The notes under the pieces were generated by a model that was not told where the DNA came from, searched no databases, and was given only the letters and a program-made list of their open reading frames with translations. From positions 434,001 through 498,000 of the forward strand of contig OX438758.1 in the NCBI GenBank assembly GCA_949316235.1: DNA of 64,000 nucleotides, given 5' to 3'. Position numbers and translations under genes: made by a program. Numbering within the stretch: position 1 is the first letter of the stretch; every line of letters starts with the position of its first letter. Below are positions 20,652-31,559 of this stretch, piece by piece. Source of the DNA: Oegoconia quadripuncta (Eukaryota > Arthropoda > Insecta > Lepidoptera > Autostichidae).

Positions 20652-20790
20652 CTACATATGTTTATAAATATTTCAGGATACTAATATTGAGGACGAAGCA
20701 CGAGTATAATTAATGATTAAACGAACTTACCTGTAAGCGAAGTTCTATCATAATTATACGATGTGCTTCGTCCGAAAATATTAGTAACTC
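20652..20790. repeat. DIRS internal complementary region
   Basis: Bases 20652-20708 are the reverse complement of the element's left end (13406-13460). Bases 20705-20790 are the reverse complement of its right end (21002-21081). They join head to head at AGTATAATTAATG. In DIRS replication this region templates closure of a single-stranded circle. Both halves are essentially identical to the termini. Confidence 0.9.
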
Positions 20791-20855
20791 CCACCCACCC
20801 AAAACTTACCCATATTGGTCCGGAAAATATCAACAGTCCGATGAACTCCAAACTA

Positions 20856-21081
20856 AATGACGTGACTTAATAGATCAGTAGAAACGAAGACTCAACTACC
20901 TACATTATAAAAAAAAAAAAAAAAAAGAAGGAGTTTCTGAATTACAGTGCAATAGTGGTGACGCCTATGTGGTACTACATATGTTTATAAATATTTCAGG
21001 ATACTAATATTTTCGGACGAAGCACATCGTATAATTATGATAGAACTTCGCTTACAGGTAAGTTCGTTTAATCATTAATTA
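20856..21081 (-). repeat. DIRS right inverted terminal repeat
   Basis: 20856-21011 is the exact reverse complement of the left ITR core. The rest extends through TTCGGACGAAGCACATCGT to TTTAATCATTAATTA, unique to this end, and is copied inverted in the internal complementary region. A diverged remnant of the same end lies at 11066-11120. Confidence 0.9.
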
Positions 21082-21206
21082 TACTGCGGCACACACAATA
21101 TTGGATGTTTCTGTACTTGTGTTTTATTGTTTTAGTTGGGTCTGTCAAACGTATAATTTGTTATGTGTGTGTATATAGATGCAAATAAATGTTTATCTAT
21201 CTATGT
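21082..21206 (+). mobile_element. F-repeat, right part of the copy split by the DIRS
   Basis: TACTGCGGCACACACAATAT, TTGTGTTTTATTGTTTTAGT and a tail AAATAAATGTTTATCTATCT match the reverse complement of 54755-54890. It continues the left half at 13372-13405. Confidence 0.8.
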
Positions 21207-21823
21207 AGAAGGCCTGATATGACGATGATGAACGATCTATGTTGATTTGATGGCTGGCTGGCTGAATGTCTGATTCGCCAGTAGTGAGTCTCTCAAAATC
21301 GCATAACGAATAACGTTAATTTTGTGATTTTATAAGTTTTACTTAAAATAATTAATTAAGTACTATAACTCCTTACCCACGGTTGAGACCCTTTCATCTG
21401 CACAAACCTTTTACAAGCCGAGTCCATTGTTTAGTAAAAAGGAATCGACATTTCTCCAATGATTTTAAATTTCAATAGAAACAAAGCATTCACCGCGCGG
21501 CTAACTCAAACAGGACACTTGTTTGTGTTTCCAAGTTATACAAAAAGTTACTGTGGCATTTCAGTTGGAAAGCGTATTATTTTTAATGCTTCCAACAATT
21601 TTAAACAATAGAGAACGTGGTGAGTCCCTGGAGGAAATTAACTATACCTACTGAACAGTTTAGTGACAACTACGTACTTATATGAAATTGCACCAATGAG
21701 ATGTGAATGTGAACTCAGTCGCACACTGATTTCGTTCGTGAACTATCATTGCATCAAATATTTGGTGAAATATTGCGCCAATTTAAAAAATAAATAAAAT
21801 TACACTGAAACTAAGTTTCTCTT
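21207..21823. other. No gene seen
   Basis: Unassigned sequence. GATGGCTGGCTGGCTGAATG at 21250 is a short simple repeat. Confidence 0.35.
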
Positions 21824-21990
21824 AAACAGCAATGTTAATAGCATTGTTGTGTTCCGGTTGTCAGAGATAAGATAGCCAGTTCCCCAAATATTTGGGTTTC
21901 CGGGTCAGAACGCTTCCACCTTCGGCCTCATCTTCACTTAACATCAAGTGTGATTGAAGTCAAGTGCAAATCCGTTGTGAATAAAAAAAA
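21824..21990 (+). mobile_element. SINE-C 3' half
   Basis: AACAGCAATGTTAATAGCAT, TCAGAGATAAGATAGCCAG, GGGTTTCCGGGTCAG, TCATCTTCACTTAACATCAA and an A-tail. The head and first half are absent. Confidence 0.85.
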
Positions 21991-22034
21991 ACTTATAACC
22001 TAATTAACACAGCTTACACCAATCCAATCCCAAC

Positions 22035-22210
22035 TAAAATTATAAATGCGAAAGTTTGTGTTTCTGTATGTACGTATCTATGTTTCGAAAGTTTGTGTTT
22101 GTATATGTTTCACGCCTAAACAGCTGGACAGATTTGGTTGAAATTTGGTTAGTAGACATATTAGGACCTGGATTAACATATAGGCTACTTTTTATCCCGG
22201 AAAAGTGACT
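22035..22210 (+). mobile_element. Helitron-like element, 5' part
   Basis: AAATTATAAATGCGAAAGTT, CACGCCTAAACAGCTGGACA, TTGAAATTTGGTTAGTAGAC and TAGGCTACTTTTTATCCCGG match the 56695-56923 element in order. The 3' hairpin end is missing. Confidence 0.65.
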
Positions 22211-22554
22211 GGTTCTTGTAAGATAAGTATTATTATTGGAAATGCTTTTTAGTCATAGAAAGTCTTTCCTTAAGTTTGCCGTATGTCATTACTTCCCAGA
22301 ATTCGTTCTTTATTAGCGACACTATGGAATAATAAAATGGTGTAATAATACAGTGTTTTTTTTTTCAAAATCAACGGGTTAGATTCTTTACTAGGAATAT
22401 TGATTTTTCATAAAGCCAATGATGCCGTTTTAGTTTTCATCAAAATCGGCATTGAGACTCCTTTGAGTACTTTCTGCAATTCTTCATAGAGTTAGTTCGC
22501 TTTTAACAGTAGATTTCGTTTATCTGGATGATCTCCTGTTTTCTCGGGACTTTT

Positions 22555-22820
22555 CAATCGGGTCACCCAATTTAGCAGTTCCGGGTTCGATTCCCAGGCA
22601 GACCATGTACCAATGAGTTTTTAAATTTAATTTAATTACTTATGTGCATTTATCCGACTGCTCTCTTAAACGGTGAAGGAAAACATCGTGAGGAAAGCTG
22701 CATATGAAGTCCCCAACCCGCATTGGGCCAGCATGGTGGACTATGGCCCATACTCCCTTATATGCGAGTGAAGGCTTATACCCCTGCAGTGGGATGTTTA
22801 CGGGCTGATGATGATAATGT
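22555..22820 (+). mobile_element. SINE-D, nearly full length
   Basis: The head retains a Pol III B-box (CCGGGTTCGATTCCCAGGCA). It is followed by GTACCAATGAGTTTTTAAAT, GAAGGAAAACATCGTGAGGA, CCAACCCGCATTGGGCCAGC, GCAGTGGGATGTTTACGGGC and a (GAT)n tail. A second similar tail (CCAACATTGGGGATGTTTAC, then GATGATGACGACGAG) follows at 22893-22940. Confidence 0.8.
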
Positions 22821-23446
22821 ATAGTATATAAATATATTGCTTGTTTCGAAACTAGTCATACGAGGTATTAAATTACATCCTCTCATTGATAGGAGTCTGT
22901 GCCCCAACATTGGGGATGTTTACGATGATGACGACGAGATTAGATATTAACAAATTTGTATCTAATAAGTCAATCACACATATTCGATTTCTAGATGCTT
23001 GATAGCCTAGTGTGGTAAATACTTTTGTGTACAAACTGGCTACTACTACTTATGTTAAGGGCCAGGGCAAGTCTGTGAGTAATATATATCTATTTCATTT
23101 AGGTTTTATATAATACAGAAGGCCTTGAGTTATAAACAACTTCACAAGAATAGCCGTCGCTGGGTGTTTTATATTCCTTTCGGAGGGTTATTGTCTGCTT
23201 GCGTTTTATCAAATTTATTACAAGCCATTGTAATGTTTCACTTTTGTTAAAAATATGACGCATACGTACTCACTAACCGCCCATAAACTTGGAACCAGAT
23301 CCATGGCAGTAGGTAAATTAGAAGTCCCTCCAGTAAATAACTACTATGGTGATAGAACATTTAGAAAATACCTTGCCTATCCATATTAGAAGTGAAGATT
23401 CGCCAAATAATTAAAAAAAATCTCATTAGATACCAAAAGAGGGGTT
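22821..23446. other. SINE-D-like tail, then unassigned
   Basis: Apart from the short tail-like piece at 22893-22940 nothing is recognisable. Confidence 0.35.
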
Positions 23447-23545
23447 GGGGTTTCCGGGTCAGTACGCTTCCACGTTCGACCTCATCTTCAATTAACATCA
23501 GGTGTAATTGAGCTCAAGAACCAACCCGTTGTGCATAAAAAAAAT
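23447..23545 (+). mobile_element. SINE-C tail, tail-to-tail with the next copy
   Basis: The last ~100 bases of SINE-C, ending ACCAACCCGTTGTGCATAAA plus A-run. Confidence 0.85.
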
Positions 23546-23841
23546 CCGTAACACCTGATGTTAAGTGAAGATGAGGTCGAAGATGGAAGCGTACTGACCC
23601 AGAAACCCCAACACATTTGGGGGACTGGCTATCTTATCTCTGACAACCGCAACACAACAATGCTATTAACATTGCTGCTTGGCGGCAGATTTAGATAAGA
23701 TGGTGGTAACTAGCCAGGCGCTCATTTAAAATGCCCTACCACCAACCAAACCGAGTACTTAAACATGTACCCCGCTGGGGATCGAACCCGCGACCTCCGA
23801 ATCGTAAACCCAATGTTGTTTACATTGAGCCACAGAGGCGG
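23546..23841 (-). mobile_element. SINE-C copy, nearly full length
   Basis: Minus-strand SINE-C with its tRNA-like head (23770-23841): a B-box in GGGGATCGAACCCGCGACCT and a region complementary to TGGCTCAATGTAAACAACAT. It abuts the plus-strand tail at 23447-23545. The two form an imperfect inverted repeat of about 95-bp arms (CCTCATCTTC...GAAGATGAGG). Confidence 0.9.
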
Positions 23842-23860
23842 TTAGAAACTCAGATCACCT

Positions 23861-24032
23861 ACATAAATAATTTTTTTATTGGAAATAAATACTTATTATG
23901 AATGGAAACATCCATAACTCGGGTGCACATGTCCGTATTCATCATACAAACATATGCCCCTAGCGGGATTCGAACCCGCAACCTTTTGGTATAGTGGTCA
24001 GAGTTTCTAACAACTACACCAAACAGATCGCC
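23861..24032 (-). mobile_element. SINE-A copy, 3' part missing
   Basis: Head on the right (TAGCGGGATTCGAACCCGCA, TACACCAAACAGATCGCC), then the body to about 23861. It lacks the GATGGCGCT block and AT-rich end. Confidence 0.85.
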
Positions 24033-24069
24033 TGATTTATGAACTGCCAACACGATACAAAAAAAAAAA

Positions 24070-24240
24070 GTAGTAAATTGTAGCAAAAAAGGAATATGAA
24101 TTATAAATAAAACGCGCGCAATTCTGTCACGTGTTGCGGCGTACACAAATGGGTTAGCACTCAATTCATGGAGCGACGAATCACAGCGCTGGTTTTCAGT
24201 GCTCCCAAATATTTTTTCCATTGCCTCCATCAATAATGTA
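24070..24240 (-). mobile_element. F-repeat piece
   Basis: TGTTGCGGCGTACACAAATG, GGTTAGCACTCAATTCATGG, and GCGCTGGTTTTCAGTGCTCC recall F-repeat copies at 12720-12800 and 51220. Diverged. Confidence 0.5.
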
Positions 24241-25803
24241 ACAGAATCTGATCAATTATTTAAAATGTACGTGTATCGTTAAATGGATCAAATAAAGTTT
24301 GTTTATTCTAATTATGTGTATATCAATAAATACTCTTATCTAACTATTGTAAAATCACGATATGAAATATGACAAAATTTCTCCGAAAATTATAGCGGTT
24401 CGTGGGAATCATTTGTCAGATTGTTCGTAGGTAGTATATAGTTTCGGTATTTGATCAAAATATGTTTGCTCGGTGTAATTAGAACACAGATTATAATGGA
24501 TCCCTTGAGATTATTCGTAAATACTCATACATCATCTTCTGGCCCTGGTTACAATTTATTTGGGATCGACCTATTCTTCCAACCCCCTCTATTCGTTCAT
24601 ATCATTCCTCACAAAATCCATCCACCTTTTCCGTGGTATTCCTCTTCGTTTCTATCCATCGATATCCATATTCATCACTCAAACCAAACGATTTCCATAG
24701 TCCTTTTATTATTAATCTTCGAAGAAAAATTAGAGGGGTTGTGCGTCTTACGGCGTTTCCGAGCAATATGCTTCGTGCGTAGTTCGTGTCGTAGCACCGT
24801 GCTACGATGGCCTACGCGGTACTAGCATAACATTGAAACAGCTATTCTCATATAAACGTAGGCAATTCGTTAACTTCGACTAACATACTGAACCATAACA
24901 TTATCTTTAATTAAAATTATGATTTAGAATTTTTAATAGTAACGATATTAGAAAAATCTTTATAAATACAGAATAAATAAATCGCTGTGATCTGCACTCC
25001 AGAAGCCTAATACAATACAAATAATATAGCTTTGATGGGGGTTACTTTCCAAAATCCCTCCTTGCTTCGACGACCTCATCTTCACTTAACACCAGAGGTC
25101 AAGTACCAACCCGTTCTGCATAAAAAAATCTACTATTATAAAAAATAGTGGCCTATTTTATCAATAATATTTATAAAGCTTTAAGGCTTTTCGAGGGCAG
25201 ATCAGAGCAATGTTTATATTTATGCTGTATTTAATAAGAAATCTTAATTTATCCCATGAAAGCGCCACTGGATGGATTAAGCTCTCTTAAACACACTTTG
25301 TAAATCTGAATGATATTATTATGATAGGAATTACATCGATGACGGATCCATCTCGTTGGAAGCCAGGCAAGATGGATGGTCCTCTACATAAGTGTTGGGA
25401 GCCTTAGCGTCCCATTCACGTTCCCCTATTCACCACGAGTGCGTCTTTGTCGCCCGTCGTCAAGTCAGGAACACTTCGACATATCCGATTTCCTGGTTGG
25501 ATCGTGAATAGGTGATGCTTCACTATTGTATGGGAAATGGTGGGTTTGGAGCTGTAAGTTGTATCCGCTGTAAGTGTGGTCCGTTGACAAATACTTTGTT
25601 TAAATTTATCTAGAGACAGCGGGTTGTTGAGACTATGTAGATTGTAGTGTGCGACGCACACACCTGGTCACTATGTTTGTAGGAACTAGTATATATTATG
25701 ATTCATTTTATTTTATTTTTATTATATTTCAGAGTATTTTTACAATGCAAAAGCCTTTATAGATTTCCACGACTATTCAGTAGAAAAAACAATTTATTCT
25801 AGG

Positions 25804-25804
<1 letters not shown>
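24241..25804. other. Mostly unassigned; SINE-C tail inside
   Basis: No gene recognised. A 124-codon ORF (24451-24825) has no domain; its last part overlaps a small palindrome (GTAGCACCGTGCTAC near 24790). A SINE-C tail fragment is at 25075-25128 (GACCTCATCTTCACTTAACA ... ACCAACCCGTTCTGCATAAA). Confidence 0.4.
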
Positions 25805-25868
<64 letters not shown>

Positions 25869-25900
25869 TGTGTGTGTGTGTGTGTGTGCGCGTGTGTTTT
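25805..25900. repeat. (GT)n microsatellite with GC interruptions
   Basis: About 45 GT units with two GTGCGCGT interruptions. ORFs reading CVCVCV across it are artefacts. Confidence 0.97.
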
Positions 25901-26148
25901 ATTTATTGGGGAACATTATACGAGTTGCAATCGAAGAGACAGTTTTACTTCTCTTGCTGCACGCTTAACAACGCATGGCGACCCTGTCATTGCTGTTTGT
26001 GGGCAGCGCTGAGCCGTACGAAGATAATTATTAAATAGAAATAACTTATTGCGTGTGCGCGAAAATTTGATTGATTTAAAGGATGTGTTTGAAGGATTAA
26101 GTCAAACACGGAGATGACCGATACGGCGCTTGAGAAAATCTTTGCAGG

Positions 26149-26355
26149 CTAGGGACATATATTTGTTTAATGAATACAAACGCGTGTTCCCAAATTATGG
26201 ACGCTTTCATTTATATATATTTACAAAAAAAATTATTTTTGTAATAGGTCAACCATCTTGTATACATAATACAAGCCTAGATGCTTAGTGTGGAGCTAGA
26301 TGGCGCTGTGTGTATGTGCAAACATATTCATATTTATATTTATTTATTTATATTT
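26149..26355 (+). mobile_element. SINE-A, head missing
   Basis: Body and 3' end: TTGTTTAATGAATACAAACG, CCAAATTATGGACGCTTTCA, GTGGAGCTAGATGGCGCTGT and (TATTTAT)n end. Diverged relative to other copies. Confidence 0.75.
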
Positions 26356-26404
26356 ATATAGAGCAGCCAGCAGATATAGCTGCCCTCCTGTTTGTACATT
26401 TTTT

Positions 26405-26490
26405 GTACATTTATAAAGACGTTATTTCAAGCATTAACTTTTAATGTTTGGGATATCTCTGACCACTCCATTTGGGATAAAGGTCATGAC
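26405..26490 (+). repeat. E-repeat copy
   Basis: TTTCAAGCATTAACTTTTAA, GGGATATCTCTGACCACTCC and ATTTGGGATAAAGGTCATGA. Related stretches lie at 37370-37430, 61430-61480, 63110-63165 and, reversed, 6997-7080. Class unknown. Confidence 0.6.
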
Positions 26491-27440
26491 ATTAAGTTTG
26501 TATATAAATTTATTGAAAGGAAGACGTATATCATCGGGAACCTTATTGAATATAATCTGGTTACCCCATGCGATTGAACCTGTCAAACTATGCTGTCAAA
26601 GGACTTTCTCATGTAACCGAACAAACAGTAGTATACCTATATTCGGCAGTAGGAAGGAGCAATGCTCCTCCCCCTCTATGACGCACGCGTCAAGTAAAAA
26701 CAAAGCCATATTTTGAGGGTAGGCAACTAATTTAAATATGACATTTATCAGTTATTAACGTAACAGCGCGTCGGCGGACCCTTGTCAAATTAGCTAAGCT
26801 GTTGGGTTAGCGAAATCTCTACAGACAAGGGGTTGAATTGCTCTAACTAAATGAGTACTTAGTTAATAGATTTGTAATAGAAATCAGATTATATTGAATA
26901 ATTTATTTGGTAGCTATAAATAGAGGGCAATACTCGCGGTTTATGCTACGTGATCGAAACAGGAATGACAAATCCGTAAACAAACTAAAGTGTCTGACAT
27001 AGCCGAGCGGATTGTCAATTGAAAAGGCCTAGTGAGAGTACATTTAATTAAAATTTGATGAAAATATGAACGCTGTAGCTTCAACAGTTAAACCCTAAAG
27101 CTTTTTGACTGACGATAAGCGGATAGACGGACGGACATATGAGCGACAGCAATAGCGCTCGATTTGGCCTTCGGACATAGAACCCTAAACAGTACAGAAT
27201 AAGTATTTAAAACCTACAAAAAATCTAGCAAAAAGTACTTTTTTACACGGCAAAAGGGGAAACATTTTTTATAAAAAAAAATCCGAAATACTATTTCTGG
27301 GTTTTTATTTTCTTCATTAACATACAATGAATAGCATTATTACAATTTTTTTATAGAGAACTAGGACCGACCTTAGCCAATGAAATATTCTCATTATGTT
27401 GCTGACACTGGTAGGTTTCATTGAATGAATATTGGTATTA
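26491..27440. other. No gene seen
   Basis: Unassigned. 27090-27190 (GATAGACGGACGGACATATG ... GACATAGAACCCTAAA) resembles a dispersed repeat piece near 2120. An apparent tRNA 5' end (TAGCCGAGCGG at 27000) has no matching B-box or acceptor stem. Confidence 0.35.
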
Positions 27441-27770
27441 ACCGCCTCCAAGGCTACATGTAAACAACATTGAGTTTACTATTAGGAGGTCGCGGGTTCG
27501 ATCCCCAGCGGGGTACATGTTTAAGTACTCGGTTTGGTTGGTGGTAGGGCATTTTAAATTGTCCGCCTGGCTAGCTACCACCATCTTATCTAAATCTGCT
27601 GCCAAGCAGCAATGTTGATAGCATTTTTGTGTTCCGGTTGTCAGAGATAAGATAGCCAGTCCCCCAAATATGTCGGGGTTTCCTGGTCAGTACGCTTCCA
27701 CCTTCGACCTCATCTTTCCTGTGAGGTGTGATTGAGGTCAAGCAAGAACTCGTCGTGCATAAAGAAAATG
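27441..27770 (+). mobile_element. SINE-C, full length
   Basis: Head with ACCGCCTCCAAGGCTACATG and B-box GGTCGCGGGTTCGATCCCCA. Then TACTCGGTTTGGTTGGTGGT, CTAGCTACCACCATCTTATC, TCAGAGATAAGATAGCCAGT and the tail to 27770. Confidence 0.9.
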
Positions 27771-28174
27771 GGAAATCGTGAACGTTTTAATTTTAATGAA
27801 ATGTACTCAAGGAATATACGTGGTACCAAAAAACAACTGTTTAAATTTAAATTAAACAAAGCAGCTAGAAAGCTACTAATAATATGCTATTCAATTCAAT
27901 TTGTTAATTTCATTCTCACAGATAAAGTTGCAATAATAAGAGTTAATTTCAATGATAGATCAGTTATGATATGTGTGAGAATCTGATGTCTGAAAAAGGA
28001 TATCCCTGTGTTACAGATCACCAGGTTCCACCCCTCGGACAGAGTTCGTATTAACAATGACTGATATGTTCTAAGTGACATAAATCTGTGACAAATATAA
28101 GAAACTATAAAAATAAATTCATGAATCATCAAAACAAATTCATTCAAAGGGTTTTTCAATAAGATATATTACCT

Positions 28175-28545
28175 GGTTTCAATAAGGTCCCAGTTGATAT
28201 ACAAAATCTTCCTCTCCATAAATTTAAAGATACTATAAAACAGAAACTAATTAACAAAGCATATTATAAAATATCAGACTATTTAGATGATAATCATCCC
28301 TGGACATAATCAGATTGTTCGCATGCCAGGCAATTTCACGATTAATAATGAAATATAAGAACCTTAATGTAAAATCAAAGCCTGATTTTAAAAGAGCAAC
28401 CCTAGCAAGCATTTCTTGCTTGTTCTTCCCGGGGGCAAAATTGCATTTTGAACAAGCAGTAGCTTAAAAAACGTAAAATTGACTATTTTAAGTGTACTCT
28501 GTGTACCTACAAAATAAAGCATTTTTGACTTTGACTTTGACTAAA
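28175..28545 (+). mobile_element. LINE-A 3' end
   Basis: Nearly identical to 1485-1840. It encodes the VPVDIQNLPLHKFKDTIKQK segment and ends AAATAAAGCATTTTTGACTT plus a TTTGAC repeat tail. The strong match to the 1.3-kb copy suggests one young source. Confidence 0.85.
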
Positions 28546-28559
28546 CAAAAGTAAAGTTT

Positions 28560-28640
28560 AAATAATAAACAATGTATAGGTGTGTGTGCGTGCTAGCGTG
28601 TATGTGTGTTTGTTTTGTTATGCGAGCGTGTATGTGTTTA
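28560..28640. repeat. GT-rich low-complexity sequence
   Basis: Imperfect GTGTGTG/GTATGTGT runs between a LINE-A tail and an RTE-2 fragment. Confidence 0.8.
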
Positions 28641-29040
28641 CTATGTACAGTATACGGCTGTGAGACATGGATATTTACACAAAGGGGATAGGGAAAGGTT
28701 AGAGGCATTATGTGGTACTGGAGACGAATGGAAGGAATAAGCTGGACAGAAAGAAGAATAAATGAAGAGGTGTTAATGATGGTAAAGGAGAAGAGATCCC
28801 TGTTGGCCACAGTTGAGAACCGAAGAGGAAAGATCACTTGACACGACACGATATTTTATTTATTTGAAGAATACAATTGCAGGCAAATTGCAGGAAAGAG
28901 AGGAAGGGGAAGACCTAGGCGTACTTACTTTGACCAAGTGAAAGAAAAGGTGAATGTCGTGTCGTACCAAGAGGTTAAAACCTGGGCGGAAAGCAGAGAG
29001 ACGTGGCATAACTCTTAAATTGAAGAAGAAGATAACACGA
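28640..29040 (+). pseudogene. RTE-2 reverse transcriptase C-terminus, decayed
   Basis: In shifting frames the DNA encodes VYGCETW, then RRMEGISWTERRINEEVL, MVKEKRSLLATVENRRGK, a stop, KRGRGRPRRTYFDQVKEKVN and VVSYQEVK. This is the thumb and C-terminal region of an RTE-like endonuclease-reverse transcriptase. The same protein end is better kept on the minus strand at 47229-47501. Several stops and frame shifts make it a relic. Confidence 0.8.
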
Positions 29041-29789
29041 CTGAAGCATCATCGCATTTTTTACTCGTCTGACAAACACATAATGGCGTTCCATAAAACG
29101 CTTAAAGGTTTCCTTATTGATGGAACCCTAAAATAGGTAGCGTCCCTAATCCTGGACGAGCTGTCGGGACCGTTTTAGTGAATTCCACTCTTTCTAATAA
29201 CGCCTTAATGGAGGGTCCGATTATTGAATTGCTCGATTATAGGCTTAAAGTGATTAGCGAACGATTCTGGAGCCTTTGAGAAACAATATTAATTAAAGCG
29301 GAACAGCGTTCCAAGATTCGTTGATATTTGGCATGAAGTTTGAAATTAATACAAGTTTCTGTAATAGTTGCGGCCTTGTGATGTAATGTGACACTGAGTA
29401 GTGGTTAGCAGGTCGGGTAACTGGAATAGGCTTTTAAATCCATAAGAGTTTGACGGCGTTGAGTGTGTGTTCAGTTTTTGTTCGAACGTATTTTAACAAT
29501 GCGTGACAATATATGACTCACGGATACCAGTTTTTTTTTTTTTAATCTTTATTTATGTTTAGGGACTTTTGTCCACATTTAGACATGTCAGTCCCATTGT
29601 CTCCCTAGTTTGCATACATTTATTTAGCTGGACAAAGTTACGGAGGGGTACCCCGAAGTGCAACTAAATTGCAAATCAATCTCGCCGCCTCTGAGTATGG
29701 GTCTGCTAAAATGCTATGAATAATGCCAATGTCGAAAAGATTGATTTGCAATTTGCTCACCAGAGCATCCTTTTCCCTCTGGTTCTTGA
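29041..29789. other. No gene seen
   Basis: Unassigned; a T-run near 29531 begins a stretch that could be a reverse retroelement tail (TTTTTTTTTTTTAATCTTTA). Confidence 0.3.
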
Positions 29790-29890
29790 CACATTCGATA
29801 CCAGGTTAAAGGGCAACATATATAAATCCGTAATAAGCCCTATCATAATGTATGTATGGGAGTGTTGGGCCGTGAAGAACACGTAAAGAG
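29790..29890 (+). pseudogene. Reverse-transcriptase fragment (RTE-like)
   Basis: With frame changes the segment reads RLKGNIYKSVISPIIMYVWE, matching the phrase KGKIYRxVVRPxxLYGxECW found before the C-terminal part of RTE-like RTs. About 30 codons survive. Flanking coding was not recognised. Confidence 0.5.
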
Positions 29891-31045
29891 ACAAAGCCAA
29901 AGAGACGGGAATACAATTCAGATTTTTCCATCAGATAGTCGGATCCGATATCATCCGCCTCCACACTCCTCCCACTGCAACTCCTGTAAGCCAGGATCGA
30001 CAGTGGTACTCTGCACGGCGCCTACTGAAGGTGGACGGTGCCCTATGTGACTCTATTGCTATCTTAGCTGGTAGTCGAATCCAATAGTCTCATCCGGCCA
30101 TAGCCATTATTTTGGTTAACCATTCAACACACGTCCGATCCGACAGTGCCGAGGCGTTTACGATTTTATTGTTGGTCCGATTTGGTCCTGACATGTATTC
30201 CGGCCCAACCGGATTCGTACATTTCGGCTTGATATACATTTATATTTGTTTGATTACAATTACAACGTTGTATAAAGAATAATTCCATAATAAGACGTGA
30301 TTTCTCACGTCTGGGTGTATCATTATCGAGAAATACAGCAATTTCCTTGATACGCTTCCTATCTAAGATGTGCCACCAGTTGACGAGGAAAACTAACAAT
30401 TCCAACAAACATTCTAGTAGCTGCCTAGTTTGCTAAAATTCTAATTAATGAGTGGTTGATGACTCTCAGCTACGACCAAACTGAAAACTTGCTTAAAATA
30501 GTCATGTAGGCACAATTATTATTCATTATTTATCTATTTATCATTAAACATCATATGTAGATTTATTTGCAATAAATGCTTATTACATATTTTATTATAA
30601 TATATTTCTTGCTTTCTTTATTTATTATTTGTATAAATTTAACACGTATCCAGTATTTGTAATTATAATTATTATACTAACCATGGTATGTTACCTGATT
30701 GCAAACTAAAATTTCATCAAGTTGAATCTTTGAGAATATCATACTCTGTATTAATTAACATTTTCTTTTTCCCAAAACATTGTTTATTTATGGGTTAAGA
30801 CGGAGGTTAATATTGTTGTAAAATACTTTTTGTGGGTGATCCTCACGATACAGGTCCGCCTAGTGTGGGGATCACAGGCAATACTCCTAGTTATCGATTA
30901 CAACAATAGAGGGCATGTTTAACATATTATAGTGTCTATTTTAAGATAGAAAATTTGTTAGTACTTGCATGTTCTGTTGTTGTGAAATTAAATATTTTTT
31001 CATTTCATTTCAATTAGTTCAATTTTTCAAAATTTTTTCATTTTT
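29891..31045. other. No gene seen; possible retroelement tail near 31 kb
   Basis: Unassigned. 30820-31010 (GGGTGATCCTCACGATACAG ... TTGTGAAATTAAATATTTTT, CATTTCATTTC) looks like a 3' UTR with a short-repeat tail, but the family is unknown. Confidence 0.3.
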
Positions 31046-31049
31046 TCAA

Positions 31050-31380
31050 TTTTTCAAAAATTAGTTCAAAAACGCACGTACCGTCCTTAAACTGATATGC
31101 GACTGGCGGGATATGCAGGGTCTTTATCAGGCGAAATTTATTTCAAACTCATATATTCTTCACATTTTCTTTATTTATTTAATTTAGTTTTGTAATTGGT
31201 TTCCTCAACGGGTGGGTCAGATACTTGTACAACGGCGGGTTTACGAATGTGTGACTTAATACTAGGACCTTTATTTTCTTGCCCAAATGGAGTTACTGAC
31301 ACCATCAATGTCTTTTTCTTTCCATCGGAATCAGTTTGCATCTTTCCCTATCTTTTATTTAATATAATGATATAATTATG
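31050..31380 (+). repeat. G-repeat, copy 1
   Basis: TTCAAAAACGCACGTACCGT, ATATGCGACTGGCGGG and CAGGCGAAATTTATTT ... TTTCTTTATTTATTTAATTT correspond in order to the reverse complement of 33660-33815. Two diverged copies of one unnamed repeat. Confidence 0.5.
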
Positions 31381-31559
31381 TGGAGTAGGCTACAAACGCG
31401 ACCGTTAAATGGCACAATTAAACCTTAATTCGACGATGGTTTTGGAAATCATTATTCAAAAATGAATATCTAATACACTAGACACTACAAATTATAGATG
31501 AGAATGAATGACATTTATTTAAATCTGGATTGCCTTGATTAGTTTAGAGAGAACCATTT

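Larger units (their letters stand above)
13406..21081 (+). mobile_element. DIRS-type tyrosine-recombinase retrotransposon
   Basis: This 7.7-kb element has every structural part of a DIRS: inverted terminal repeats, gag, RT-RNase H and tyrosine recombinase frames, and an internal complementary region that joins copies of both ends. The two ITR cores (13427-13582 and 20856-21011) are identical reverse complements over 156 bp, including an 18-base homopolymer. DIRS elements integrate through a circular intermediate and a recombinase and make no target duplication, and none is seen: the flanks TTTGTA and TACTGCGG read straight through. A 2.5-kb LINE (16129-18635) interrupts the pol gene. Without it the element would be about 5.2 kb, a usual DIRS length. 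Two one-base frame shifts make this copy defective as well. Confidence 0.93.

Noticed and set aside
20652..21081. Large inverted repeat as an attachment site, hairpin gene or MITE
   Set aside because: Fully explained as the DIRS internal complementary region plus right terminal repeat.
24451..24825. 124-codon plus-strand ORF
   Set aside because: No recognisable domain; composition follows local base content; unsupported by context.
25806..26038. Cys/Val-repeat ORFs over the GT run
   Set aside because: Pure translation of a microsatellite in two frames.
26995..27030. tRNA-like start (TAGCCGAGCGG)
   Set aside because: No B-box, anticodon arm or acceptor complement downstream.
28541..28849. 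102-codon minus-strand ORF
   Set aside because: Antisense to a decayed RTE-2 RT and a GT-rich stretch.
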